A stretch of DNA of 26,485 bases from Dehalococcoidia bacterium UBA2160 (GTDB lineage: Bacteria; Chloroflexota; Dehalococcoidia; Lucifugimonadales; UBA1123): assembly GCA_002328865.1 (NCBI GenBank), contig DCWO01000111.1, positions 1 to 26,485 on the forward strand, written 5' to 3'. Below are positions 15,904-23,696 of the stretch, piece after piece. Each line of letters begins with the position of its first letter. The first letter of the stretch is position 1. The translations under genes were made by a program, and so were the position numbers. The notes beneath the pieces were generated by a model that was not told where the DNA came from, searched no databases, and saw nothing but the letters and a program-made list of their open reading frames with translations.

Positions 15904-16614
15904 CTAAGTGAGAGCGGCCGAACGGTCCGTGTGGAATTGCTCAAGAGCGCTGTTGGCATTCACGGTGACGCCCAGCCGCTCCAAGAGGGACGCTATCTGA
16001 ACGCCGGGGACCGCCATCAGCAACTCGTCGTCGGGGATTCCGGAGTTGACCCTAAAGCCGATGCAACCCATGCTCACGCTGGGGTGATCTGCTTTCAGGG
16101 CCATCGGCACAGCAGCGCAGGTCGGCCGCCCAAAGGCCGCTATGCCGCTCCCGGTCCAGCTCACCGAATCCGAAGCCTCCGCCAGCAGCATTGCCTGGCC
16201 CGGACGAGCAAAGAACAGAACGACGTCCGGATCGACCGGCATCTGAGCCAGCGGACCGTAGACGATCCCTTTGTGCCCCGACGTGACACTGGGTATGGCG
16301 CCGACCTCCTCGGGCGTTAAGTATTCGAGCTCACACATGGTGTCTACGATGGCCTGTGCCTCTTCTTGATCTTCGGGCGCCACCTGAAAGCCCATGGTGA
16401 TTACACCAACCGGGCATTTCCGGTGCTGTTCCTCGGTGGCATAGAAGATCCCTCGCTCGGCCATGCGCCAGAACGAGCACGACGAAGGGACCGCCTCGTC
16501 GACTAGTTCCATCCCCTCCGGGCGTTGATCGACGAAAGCCAAGGCAATCGGCGGCCTGGCCAGCCCCAACGATTGCTGGATCAAACCCGCCTTCTCGCGC
16601 AAGTTGCTGTCCAC
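15904..16614 (-). CDS. DUF169 family protein
   Basis: A 236-aa protein matching the DUF169 family in layout. The N-terminal LGL-ARPPIALAF segment, paired Cys segments CSFWRMAERG (C46) and KCPVG (C67), a central GP-x4-P-V-x-PDVVLFF stretch and a C-terminal SMGCIGFR segment are visible. The family's biochemical role is unsettled; the conserved cysteines suggest a metal or cofactor site. The GTG at 16614 is chosen because GGAGG lies six bases upstream; longer starts at 16683 and 16668 have no such site and add a low-complexity extension. It lies 145 bp downstream of the carboxyltransferase on the same strand but has its own candidate -10 box, so it need not be in that operon. Confidence 0.85.
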   Translation of the reverse strand: MDSNLREKAGLIQQSLGLARPPIALAFVDQRPEGMELVDEAVPSSCSFWRMAERGIFYATEEQHRKCPVGVITMGFQVAPEDQEEAQAIVDTMCELEYLTPEEVGAIPSVTSGHKGIVYGPLAQMPVDPDVVLFFARPGQAMLLAEASDSVSWTGSGIAAFGRPTCAAVPMALKADHPSVSMGCIGFRVNSGIPDDELLMAVPGVQIASLLERLGVTVNANSALEQFHTDRSAALT

Positions 16615-16646
16615 GACATGCCTCCAGTGATTATTAACGCGTCGCA

Positions 16647-16652
16647 ATTGTA
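16647..16652 (-). promoter_or_regulatory. Possible -10 box (TACAAT) for the DUF169 gene
   Basis: TACAAT on the minus strand matches five of six consensus positions and would start transcription about 25 nt before the GTG at 16614, a fitting leader for its GGAGG site. No good -35 is visible. Confidence 0.35.
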
Positions 16653-16759
16653 TCGTACGTTCAGACATCACGCAGCGCACCATGGGATGTCCATCCTAGG
16701 CCGCCATCAACGGCGGTGGTGGCAAACCCGACGCGCGCGTGTGCGATCGTCATCCGTTG

Positions 16760-18361
16760 CTATGGGCGAACCGCGCGTTTCGGCCTCTGTGCGAGCTTGA
16801 CGAGAGCAGGTTGGGCCAGCTTTACGAACTTACAGGCCAAGCGACGCGTATCGCGCGGGTCGATCAGGTCAATGACGTCGCCTTTATGGGCGGCGCGGAA
16901 CGGGGAGCGGAGTTTCAGCAACCGGTTCTCGATCATCGCGCGGTGCGCATCAGGGTCCGGCGCATTTTCTATTTCGCGACGGTATGCCGCTGCCACTCCG
17001 CCCTCGATGGGAATGCCGCCCCACTCACCGGCCGGCCATCCGAATCGAAGGTTTAGGCCGTTCGGGCGGCTGATGCTGTGGACGGCGTCTGCCGCCACTC
17101 CGTACGCTTTGCGCACGTTGAACTCGACTGTTGGCACCTGTGCTTCTGCAGCGGCGATCATCGCCCGTATTCCGCGTCGCATCGTCGCTTTGCGCTCGGC
17201 ATGCGAGCCCAGCATGAAACCGGGCATGTCGAGGAAGATCACGACGGGCAGATTGAACGCGTCGCACAGGTCGACGAAATGGGCATACTTGTCTGCGCCG
17301 TCGCCATCCATCGCGCCCGCCAGCTTCGTCGGGTCGCTGCCGATGACCCCGACGCTGTAGCCGTCGAGCCGGGCGAACCCGGTGATCAGCGCGCCAGCCC
17401 AGTGCCTGCGCATCTCGAAGAACTCTCCGTTGTCGACAACCAGACGGATCAGCTTGCGAGGGTCATAGCTTCGGCGCCGATTGGGAGGAATGACGTTCAG
17501 AAGCTCCTCGGGCCTGCGGTCGGGCGGGTCCCCGGTCTCGACACGAGGGGCCACGTCGTTGGTGGTGTTGGGCAAGTAAGACAAGAACCGTTTGATCTGC
17601 TCGAACGCGTCTTCCTCGGAATCGGCCTCGTTGTCGACCTGACCGCTGTCGTGCACGTGCATTTGCACTCCGCCAAGCTGCTCCTTATCGAGCGTTTCGC
17701 CGATGGCGCGACGGACGACAGGCGGGCCGGACGGGAATATCTGCGACTGGCCTTTCACCATCACAGTGAAGTGAGACATCAACGCATAGGCCGCGGGCGC
17801 TCCCGCGACCGAGCCCATCACCCCGGCCGCGACAGGCACTCTGCGCATAAGCTCGACTCCCTGCCACCATTGTTCGCCCGAAGGCAGACCCATATGTCCC
17901 GCGGCCTCGTCGGACTTCGAACTGTGGCCGACCCCCTCGACTAGCTGCACGTACGGAATGCCGTACTGCATAGCAAGCGGCTGCGTGAATTGGCGCGAAC
18001 CCTTGTGAACATTGTGCGGGCTGCCTCCGGAAATCGTGAAGTCGTCGCCGCCGATCGCGACAGGTCTGCCGTCGATCTCGGCTAGGCCCATGACGTAGGC
18101 GCCGGGAGTGAAGCCGCTCAAGTTGCCGTTTTCGTCGTATTCGACCGCGCCCACAAGCGGGCCGGCTTCGATGAAGCTTCCAGGGTCTGTGATCTTATCG
18201 ATCCGCTCCCGAACCGTGTAGCGGCCGCCATCGTGCTGCCGTTTGATTCGTTCGGGTCCGCCCAACTCCTGGCCGAGACCTCGGATGTAGTCGATGTCCT
18301 CGATGGCCTTTTCCCAGTCCATGCCGGGCTTCCAAGTTTCGCGATTGGGATCTACGGGCAT
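16760..18361 (-). CDS. Acyl-CoA carboxylase carboxyltransferase subunit (propionyl-CoA carboxylase beta-like)
   Basis: A 533-aa protein with the two crotonase-like halves of biotin-dependent carboxyltransferases. It would move the carboxyl group from carboxybiotin to an acyl-CoA. The N-half carries R-x-R-I-D-K-I-x-D-PGSF-x-E and VAIGGDDFTISGGS. The C-half has FLDMPGFMLG and the VRKAYGVAADA stretch, equivalent to DVPGF and VRKAYGG in the family. The N-half segment usually reading DSGGARIQEG is replaced by VEGVGHSSKSD, so it belongs to a divergent subgroup and the acyl substrate is uncertain. The ATG at 18361 has AAGGAG six bases upstream. No biotin carboxylase or biotin carrier protein gene is next to it. 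A small GC-rich hairpin (16701-16716) follows the stop. Confidence 0.87.
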   Translation of the reverse strand: MPVDPNRETWKPGMDWEKAIEDIDYIRGLGQELGGPERIKRQHDGGRYTVRERIDKITDPGSFIEAGPLVGAVEYDENGNLSGFTPGAYVMGLAEIDGRPVAIGGDDFTISGGSPHNVHKGSRQFTQPLAMQYGIPYVQLVEGVGHSSKSDEAAGHMGLPSGEQWWQGVELMRRVPVAAGVMGSVAGAPAAYALMSHFTVMVKGQSQIFPSGPPVVRRAIGETLDKEQLGGVQMHVHDSGQVDNEADSEEDAFEQIKRFLSYLPNTTNDVAPRVETGDPPDRRPEELLNVIPPNRRRSYDPRKLIRLVVDNGEFFEMRRHWAGALITGFARLDGYSVGVIGSDPTKLAGAMDGDGADKYAHFVDLCDAFNLPVVIFLDMPGFMLGSHAERKATMRRGIRAMIAAAEAQVPTVEFNVRKAYGVAADAVHSISRPNGLNLRFGWPAGEWGGIPIEGGVAAAYRREIENAPDPDAHRAMIENRLLKLRSPFRAAHKGDVIDLIDPRDTRRLACKFVKLAQPALVKLAQRPKRAVRP

Positions 18362-18858
18362 TCGGGTCTCCTTGATGATTCATTGCGGCGATATTCGCGT
18401 AGATACAGGTTGCCCCGACGCGTCGGAGCGGCCACCCCGCCTGTGTGCGTGTCTGAGAACCAGCCTAGTCCTCCGCAGGCGAACGACGGCAGGGTAACGC
18501 AGGAGATCATATCACCAACAGGAATGGAGTCCACATTCGCCGGAGGCCAGCGAAACAATTCGCATCGTAACCGCGGAAGCCGATCGCGAATTGCTGGGCT
18601 TGGACGCGGCGCAGGAAAGCACGGCGCCTTGCGGTTGATTTCTGTGAGCGCGTGAATGGCCCGAAGGTGAGTGGAGCGGGCATGCGGCCTCCGACCCCTA
18701 CCGGTTCAAGGCGAACGCCAACCGCCTCGGGAGGAGGGTGTTCGGCGGCGCATTGCGGTATAGAGGGAGAACGCGCTTCCCGCCGAACAGGCCGGCCGTC
18801 ACCGACGACCGGCCTGCTCAGCAGCGTGCGAACCGGCGGTTCGGTCCGCTGTCGTTAG
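18362..18858. other. Intergenic region with a GC-rich hairpin, no gene seen
   Basis: 497 bp between the carboxyltransferase start and the end of the small four-cysteine gene, both on the minus strand. No frame has a credible start site. It must hold the carboxyltransferase promoter; TATGAT on the minus strand at 18506-18511 is a weak candidate. The hairpin at 18788-18816 is listed separately. Confidence 0.55.
18788..18816 (-). terminator. Strong hairpin, probable terminator of the four-cysteine gene
   Basis: The arms CAGGCCGG and CCGGCCTG pair perfectly. After one mismatch, CGTC-ACC-GACG adds four more pairs, giving about twelve pairs around a three-base loop. It lies 43 bp after the minus-strand stop. 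No T-run follows, so Rho-independent action is uncertain. A perfect 10-bp palindrome, GTTAGCTAAC (18854-18863), spans the stop codon. Confidence 0.45.
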
Positions 18859-19038
18859 CTAACGGACGATAAGCGGTTGACCTTTGCGGCTGCAACCGAC
18901 GTCGTGAGGATCGCCGCACACCGCGGGGTCCCCGTCGTTTCTCTGCGTGAGTTGGTCGTACAACTCCTTAGTTACCTGAGCTCCGCACTCTCCGGAGCAG
19001 TACGCATAAGTATCGTCTCGAAGATCTTCCTTCGCCAT
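18859..19038 (-). CDS. Small four-cysteine (zinc-ribbon-like) protein
   Basis: A 59-aa protein starting MAKEDLRDD. It has two cysteine pairs, C14-x3-C18 and C41-x7-C49, with His45 between the latter, a layout suited to binding one zinc or iron ion. I do not recognise a named family. Support for a real gene is strong: AGGAGG lies seven bases before the ATG, a TTGACA-N17-TATCAG promoter lies 50-80 bp upstream, and a hairpin follows the stop. It is a single-gene unit transcribed alone between the carboxyltransferase and the DsrE-like gene. A role as a small metal- or nucleic-acid-binding protein is a guess. Confidence 0.78.
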   Translation of the reverse strand: MAKEDLRDDTYAYCSGECGAQVTKELYDQLTQRNDGDPAVCGDPHDVGCSRKGQPLIVR

Positions 19039-19089
19039 GTGTATCCTCCTGTCCCCAATTAGGGGTGGTGTTTGTACTTTCGCTACTTA

Positions 19090-19118
19090 CTGATACTAAG
19101 AATCGATGTCGTTGTCAA
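19090..19118 (-). promoter_or_regulatory. Promoter of the four-cysteine gene (TTGACA-N17-TATCAG)
   Basis: On the minus strand a perfect -35 (TTGACA, 19113-19118) is spaced 17 bp from TATCAG (19090-19095), which matches four of six -10 positions. The start of transcription would fall near 19083, giving a leader of about 45 nt that contains the AGGAGG site. This is the best vegetative promoter in the window. Confidence 0.65.
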
Positions 19119-19248
19119 CGAAAGGCGCCGGAATGTTCACCGTCGGCGCGAAGCCTTCGTCACCTTCGGAGAACTCAGAGATCCCGAGATTGAATCTACC
19201 CTGTTGGCGGACGGGCTCTCGGCGAAATCCCGATCGAAGATTGTGATG

Positions 19249-19383
19249 GAATGCCTGGCTGCACAGGCATTCAGTACACCACTGGCAACCTGCCAGGGTC
19301 CGGGTGGAGCGCCGGGAATACCGAATCGGATGAAGGTCCGAGGCACGCTAGACCCCGCCTGAACAGGCGTCTACCATGATGGT
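19249..19383. repeat. Cluster of four short inverted repeats upstream of the DsrE-like gene
   Basis: Four perfect dyads lie in 135 bp. They are GAATGCCTG-N6-CAGGCATTC (19249-19272), CTGGCA-ACC-TGCCAG (19282-19296), CGCCTG-AA-CAGGCG (19356-19369) and ACCAT-G-ATGGT (19373-19383). They fill most of the gap (19039-19396), which has no credible gene; its other end holds the promoter of the four-cysteine gene. They may be a structured leader or operators for the + strand gene. Confidence 0.5.
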
Positions 19384-19396
19384 CGGGTGAGTGATT

Positions 19397-19813
19397 ATGG
19401 AACTACTGTTCATCTGTCGCGATGCACGGGTAGACTCGCTGCTAAGCACGATGGCGATGGCCTTGGAAGCGCGCAAGGCATCCGTCGAAGCGGGCATATC
19501 GTTTACCGGCGAAGCCATCGCCGCCATGGCGGGACGGTCATTCGACTGGTCACCCTTGCTTCGCGATTGGAGCACGCGCGTGCGGGTGTCTCGGAACGCT
19601 ACCGAGATGGGGCATCCTCTGTCAAACCCCAGGGGTCCACGATGGACCAAACCCGTCAACTTCTCCCGGCCGCCCGGGAGGCGGGAGTCCGGTCCTCTCT
19701 GGTCGAAGATGCTAGGCGTCGATGAAAGGCTGCCAGAGGACCTGGAGCGTCCGGACATGGCTGAGCTCATCCACGAGCTGAGGCAGTCCTACAAAGTCAT
19801 CGGCAGTTACTAG
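19397..19813 (+). CDS. DsrE-like small protein, middle segment possibly frame-scrambled
   Basis: 138 aa. The N-terminal part (MELLFICRDARVDSLLSTM, then GISFTGEAIAAMAG) resembles DsrE-family alpha/beta proteins, small subunits tied to sulfur or peroxide chemistry in some members. The C-terminal part (LWSKMLGVDERLPEDL) also fits that pattern. In between, residues about 83-101 are Arg/Pro-rich and unlike the family. The next frame over bases 19651-19692 reads RQLLPAAREAGVR, which is what the family helix should look like. This suggests two compensating one-base shifts, real or from sequencing. The ATG at 19397 has GGTGAG upstream; a GTG at 19391 is possible. Assignment is by my own pattern reading. 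Confidence 0.6.
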   Translation: MELLFICRDARVDSLLSTMAMALEARKASVEAGISFTGEAIAAMAGRSFDWSPLLRDWSTRVRVSRNATEMGHPLSNPRGPRWTKPVNFSRPPGRRESGPLWSKMLGVDERLPEDLERPDMAELIHELRQSYKVIGSY

Positions 19814-20006
19814 GCTGAGCGTCTCATCGTATGGACGGAATGGACCCAACCCCGGAGTTTCGACGCCCGCCCGAGCGAGATGGCCGAGATTGGCGACGCT
19901 GGCCGACGCCATGAATCGTTGTCGCGGGTTGCAGCCAAAACGATCGTAGCCAACGGCTCCGTAACTCACCGACCACGTTTAAGGCGTCGAGATGCGGTTG
20001 AGCGGC

Positions 20007-20447
20007 CTAAACCTTGACCCCATGCCGCTCCTTCCGATTCTCGAGGCAGACGAACGTCTCGGACCGCAGCACGCCCGTGACGGCGCCGATCTGCTCACCC
20101 AGCAACGTTTTCAGTGTGGCAGTCGAACGCGTCACGACCCAGATCAAGATGTCATACAAGCCCGTTGTGATCGACACCCAGGTGATTTCGTCGATGCCTG
20201 CGAGCTCGGCGGCGACAGCGTCTACGCTGGCCAGGTCAACTGACAGGCCTATCAGTGCCTGCGTACCGTACCCCAGCAGAGACGGATCCGGGATACACAC
20301 GATGCGCATGTCTCCGGAGCCAAGGAGCCTTTCTCGACGACGGCGCACTGTCTCCTCACTCGTATCTATGGATCGGGCGATTGTTAGGTTGGTTGATTTG
20401 CCGTCATCTTGGAGAATAGAAATAATCTGAAGATCTCGTGTGTCCAT
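20007..20447 (-). CDS. Lrp/AsnC-family transcriptional regulator
   Basis: A 146-aa regulator of normal family length. The N-terminal helix-turn-helix (residues 1-45) opens MDTRDLQIISILQDDGK and carries TSEETVRRRRERLL as recognition helix. The C-terminal RAM ligand domain (about 60-135) includes VDLASVDAVAAELAG and VSITTGLYDILIWVV, the usual G-x-YD segment. GGAGG lies five bases before the ATG. It stands alone, with the DsrE-like gene converging from the left and the sulfatase gene ending 291 bp to its right on the same strand. Members usually sense an amino acid or similar small molecule; ligand and targets are not deducible. Confidence 0.9.
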   Translation of the reverse strand: MDTRDLQIISILQDDGKSTNLTIARSIDTSEETVRRRRERLLGSGDMRIVCIPDPSLLGYGTQALIGLSVDLASVDAVAAELAGIDEITWVSITTGLYDILIWVVTRSTATLKTLLGEQIGAVTGVLRSETFVCLENRKERHGVKV

Positions 20448-20738
20448 GAAGTCCTCCGCGCCATCAGCATGTTTGATCGACCACCCCGCAGGTTCGCCGA
20501 CCTTCCCATAGTCTATCTGGTCAGAGGCTCAATGCCCAGTCCGATCTACATTGAGCCGGCAACGCAACTCGGTCCGACGGCTTCGGTCGATGTGCCAAAC
20601 TGATGAGTGAGCAGCCAACGGCAGGGGTTGCCAAATGCAATGGCGGAATGCGAGGCCGAAAGACTTGTTGCAGGGCTTACGATTAAGGGTTGACGGCGTC
20701 GCGGGGGTCGATGGCTCGTACGACCGATTGGTGGACCT

Positions 20739-22049
20739 CTATGCCATCTGACCGAAGACAGGTCTCAACCTCGCCCGAGCGGCTGACTGCTTTGCGGTGT
20801 CCCTCGACTCGTAGATTGGCGATTCTTCGTCCAGATCATCGATCAAGTCGTACAGTTCGCCTGTTTCGTATAGCTTCCATTCGTGGTCGCGAACGAAGCG
20901 AATCTGTCCGATGTCGTTTCGAGCGTTCATCGGTTCGAAATGGAAGAATATCCAATCTCTGGGATTGCCTTTGCCGCCCGTGAGTTGTGGATAGAACGAC
21001 CGTCCGTCTATCAGGTAGCCATCCGGGAATTCCAGCCCTGCCGCCTCGAAGACAGTTGGCAGGAAGTCGGTGGACTCTACCAGGTCTGCCTGGACGCTGC
21101 CTGATGGGATTGTGCCCGGCATGTCGCAGATCAGCGGAACGTGAGTCCCACGGTCGTTGGTCTTGCCCTTGCCGCCGCAGATCTCGTTGTGGTCGTGCAT
21201 CATCGAGCAAACATCGGTGGGGGTGCCGTTGTCGCCCACGTAGATCACAAGCGTATCTTCCCTCAGTCCCTGCTGATCCAGATAGTCGATCAACCTGCCG
21301 ATGACCTTATCGTGATACTCGACCATATCCTTGTAGAATCGCGGGTCGTCTTCCCACGAACCATCCTCGAGTTCCGCCCATGTCTTGGCGCCGAGCGATT
21401 TGTTGGCGGGCGGGTCGAACTCGTCCCATTCCGGACTGTCCGGTGTGGGTTCGTGAGGTTTGTGGGTCGCGGCCATCGGCCAGTAAACGAAGAACGGGGC
21501 GTCATCGTCCTTCTTTCGTCCGATGTAATCGATTATGTAGTCGCAGAAGATATCCTCGCCGTACTTGCCCTCCGTGTCGTCCCTGAACTTGCCGTTCTGA
21601 TAGATGATCGGATTCTTGTAGCGGGACCCTTTTTCTTCGGTGTGGTGTGCGTGCCAGACACAGAACTCGTCGAATCCCGCGTCCTCGATTCGCTGGCCTT
21701 TTGAACGCATCTCGGGCATCTGATCCGGCGGGTTGTATGAGTAGAGCTGCCACTTGCCGGAGATGCACGTGTTGTATCCGGCATCCGAAAGCAGGTGTCC
21801 GAATGTTGCCTCATCCGGCCTGAGCAACCCAAATCCGATGTAGTTTCGGAAGTTGTATTTACCCGTCATGAGTGAGGCCCTCGTCGGCGTGCAAAGCGGC
21901 ATCACATGTGCGTTCTCGAAACGCATCCCGCTCTGCGCCATCTCGTCGATACGCGGAGTGTCGTAGGACGTGCCGCCGTTTGCCCCGATCACCTCATAGC
22001 CCAGATCATCGGACATTATCAGAACTATGTTCGGTTGCTTCGTTGCCAT
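20739..22049 (-). CDS. Type I (cysteine-type) sulfatase
   Basis: A 436-aa alkaline-phosphatase-superfamily sulfatase. The metal-binding Asp pair is D14-D15 in MSDDLGY. The formylglycine signature C53-T-P-T-R57-ASLMTGK is complete, and VGDNGTPTD supplies further metal ligands. It would hydrolyse a sulfate ester; the substrate is unknown. There is no signal peptide at the N-terminus, so it is probably cytoplasmic. Cys53 must be converted to formylglycine, and no formylglycine-generating enzyme gene is in the window. The ATG at 22049 has GGAGA upstream. The aldo/keto reductase gene lies 236 bp upstream on the same strand, which is wide for an operon. Confidence 0.92.
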   Translation of the reverse strand: MATKQPNIVLIMSDDLGYEVIGANGGTSYDTPRIDEMAQSGMRFENAHVMPLCTPTRASLMTGKYNFRNYIGFGLLRPDEATFGHLLSDAGYNTCISGKWQLYSYNPPDQMPEMRSKGQRIEDAGFDEFCVWHAHHTEEKGSRYKNPIIYQNGKFRDDTEGKYGEDIFCDYIIDYIGRKKDDDAPFFVYWPMAATHKPHEPTPDSPEWDEFDPPANKSLGAKTWAELEDGSWEDDPRFYKDMVEYHDKVIGRLIDYLDQQGLREDTLVIYVGDNGTPTDVCSMMHDHNEICGGKGKTNDRGTHVPLICDMPGTIPSGSVQADLVESTDFLPTVFEAAGLEFPDGYLIDGRSFYPQLTGGKGNPRDWIFFHFEPMNARNDIGQIRFVRDHEWKLYETGELYDLIDDLDEESPIYESRDTAKQSAARARLRPVFGQMA

Positions 22050-22285
22050 CTTTCATGTCTCCAGGCAAAGGGATTCTTTGAGGTGGATCCAATCCTTCTG
22101 GAAAACGAAAACATTCTGTTCCCGAGTAGGTTTCAAATCCATTCTTGTCGATCGGTGTGAATCGAACGCATTGCCGCCACCTGTTGTCGAGAATGCGCCC
22201 AGTTTATCGATTCTACAAGGTAAAGATTCGACGGCGTACGACTGATGCACCGTGAAATAACGCCAATGTCATCGTTGGGAAGAAA

Positions 22286-23275
22286 TCACCGCATTCGATT
22301 CTCTCCACGCCACATGTCGGGACTGCTGCCCAGGTTGCTCTTGATGTCTTCGGTCAATTCGTCCAACTCTTTGACAATCTCGTCAGGAAGAGTAAGGTCG
22401 AAGGCGGGCAGGTTCATGGCAACCTCGTCGGCGTTGCGTGCGCCGACCAGCACTGAGCTGACACCTTCGTGCGCCCTCACCCACGCCAGCGCGACATGAG
22501 CCATGGGCTGACCGATTCGCTGACACACCTCGCCGTAGCGGGCAATCACCTCGAATAGCTCCTCCTCCATGCCTGGCTGGCCGTGCACGGCCAGCGGTCT
22601 GGTGGGCGCGAAGTGTCTCGAGCGTGCTAGCCCGTCAGGCACGTCGTCAGCATTGGCATATCTGCCGGTCAGGAGTCCCTGCATAAGTGGGCTGTAGGTC
22701 ATCAAACCAATGTTGTGCTGCCTGCACTTCGGGAAAATCTCGTATTCGATGGGTCGCCAAAGCAAACTGTAAGGGAGCTGGTTGACCTCGATGTGGCCAA
22801 CTTCCAGCAGGTCCGACAGGTCCCGCACGCCAAAATTGCATACTCCCAACGCCCGCACTTTGCCTTCTTCAACCAGGGCTTGCAAAGCTCCCATCGTGTC
22901 AGCAATGGGGATGCCGTGGTTGGGCCAATGGATCAGGTACAAGTCGATGTAGTCGGTGGCCATCCGCGAGAGGCTGTTTGCGCAAGAAGTTCGCACATCG
23001 TCCGGTGACAAGTGGCTGTCCCCCACCTTTGTAACGATAACCGCCTGATCACGCCTGCCTTCCAACGCTTTGCCAAGCACTTCCTCCGATTTGCCGGCGC
23101 CATAACCCTCAGCGGTGTCGAAGAAGTTGATTCCGGCGTCCAGCGAAGCGTGCACTGCCGCGACGGAATCGGCGTCATCTTGGTCGCCCCACACGGCGCC
23201 GCCCGCGAAGGGCCAGCACCCCAGCGTGTACTCAGACACTTCGATATCTGATGTGCCGAGCTTGTTGTATTTCAA
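22286..23275 (-). CDS. Aldo/keto reductase
   Basis: A 329-aa NAD(P)H-dependent oxidoreductase of the TIM-barrel aldo/keto reductase family, most like the group acting on open-chain sugars and small aldehydes. The catalytic tetrad is visible: D53 and Y58 in FFDTAEGYG, K83 in VTKVG and H116 in LIHWPN. The C-terminal SSVLVGARNADEV segment is the cofactor-binding region. I choose TTG at 23275 as start because GAAGGAG lies five bases upstream and the protein then begins MKYNKLGTSDIEVS, the usual family N-terminus. The longer start at 23305 adds ten residues without a binding site. The natural substrate is not deducible. Confidence 0.93.
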   Translation of the reverse strand: MKYNKLGTSDIEVSEYTLGCWPFAGGAVWGDQDDADSVAAVHASLDAGINFFDTAEGYGAGKSEEVLGKALEGRRDQAVIVTKVGDSHLSPDDVRTSCANSLSRMATDYIDLYLIHWPNHGIPIADTMGALQALVEEGKVRALGVCNFGVRDLSDLLEVGHIEVNQLPYSLLWRPIEYEIFPKCRQHNIGLMTYSPLMQGLLTGRYANADDVPDGLARSRHFAPTRPLAVHGQPGMEEELFEVIARYGEVCQRIGQPMAHVALAWVRAHEGVSSVLVGARNADEVAMNLPAFDLTLPDEIVKELDELTEDIKSNLGSSPDMWRGENRMR

Positions 23276-23574
23276 GACGACTCCTTCAACAAAAGCCCCC
23301 GGCATGTTCTTGTCAGACGGATTTGAAGCGAGCGAACAAACACCAAGAGATGCCGCTCAAGCAAATCTGTGCCTTTGGCGACAATTCCAAAGTGCGATCA
23401 CAGCGATTGTATATCAGAATTGTGCGCGAGGGGCGCCTGAATCGTAGAGCGCGCTCGGAACGAGTGAATCCTTCAGGACAGAGATCGCCATCGGTTGGCA
23501 CGTTTGGTCGCGTTAACGGTGACAGTTCAGACAGGGAGATGGGGATGTGTCGAGAACCAAAAGTGCGAAATGAT
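23276..23574. other. Intergenic region upstream of the aldo/keto reductase, no gene seen
   Basis: About 300 bp between the reductase start (-) and the tRNA fragment. Open frames here lack ribosome binding sites and family features. The minus strand carries TACAAT at 23406-23411, a possible -10 for the reductase with a leader of about 125 nt and no clear -35. Confidence 0.5.
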
Positions 23575-23596
23575 GAAAAGCGACGAAAAAACGTCG
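23575..23596 (-). terminator. Short hairpin with T-run after the tRNA fragment
   Basis: On the minus strand CGACG-TTTTTT-CGTCG (23581-23596) is followed by CTTTTC. It lies 14 bp beyond the encoded CCA and looks like the original terminator of the tRNA gene, kept on the chromosomal side of the junction. The five-pair stem is weak. Confidence 0.4.
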
Positions 23597-23610
23597 AAAT
23601 GGGGAAAGCA

Positions 23611-23650
23611 TGGTCGGGGTGGGGAGACTCGAACTCCCGGCCTCTACGTG
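23611..23650 (-). pseudogene. 3' fragment of a tRNA gene (probably tRNA-Pro), likely attachment site
   Basis: On the minus strand the sequence reads as a perfect T-arm, GGGAG-TTCGAGT-CTCCC (23622-23638). It continues with the 3' acceptor strand CACCCCG, discriminator A and encoded CCA (23611-23621). No matching 5' acceptor strand (CGGGGTG), D-arm or anticodon arm is found on the other side; the sequence instead runs into the leader of the recombinase gene. An acceptor starting with C1 and ending CCGACCA is typical of bacterial tRNA-Pro. A 3' tRNA remnant beside a recombinase is the classic footprint of an element integrated into a tRNA gene. The isotype is inferred from the acceptor alone. 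Confidence 0.7.
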
Positions 23651-23660
23651 CTGAGAGTGA

Positions 23661-23666
23661 TATAAT
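23661..23666 (+). promoter_or_regulatory. Possible -10 box (TATAAT) for the recombinase
   Basis: A perfect TATAAT lies 30 bp before the recombinase start and just inside the tRNA-fragment junction. No -35 consensus is seen at the right distance; that position falls in the tRNA remnant, so promoter strength may depend on which sequence the element joins. Confidence 0.4.
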
Positions 23667-23696
23667 GGAAATATTCTTTCGTATGTGGAGTTCATC

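Noticed and set aside
23611..23650. Fragment as the 3' end of tmRNA (ssrA)
   Set aside because: The acceptor strand CACCCCG lacks the alanine-type G-U pairing expected of tmRNA; C1 with CCGACCA fits tRNA-Pro better.
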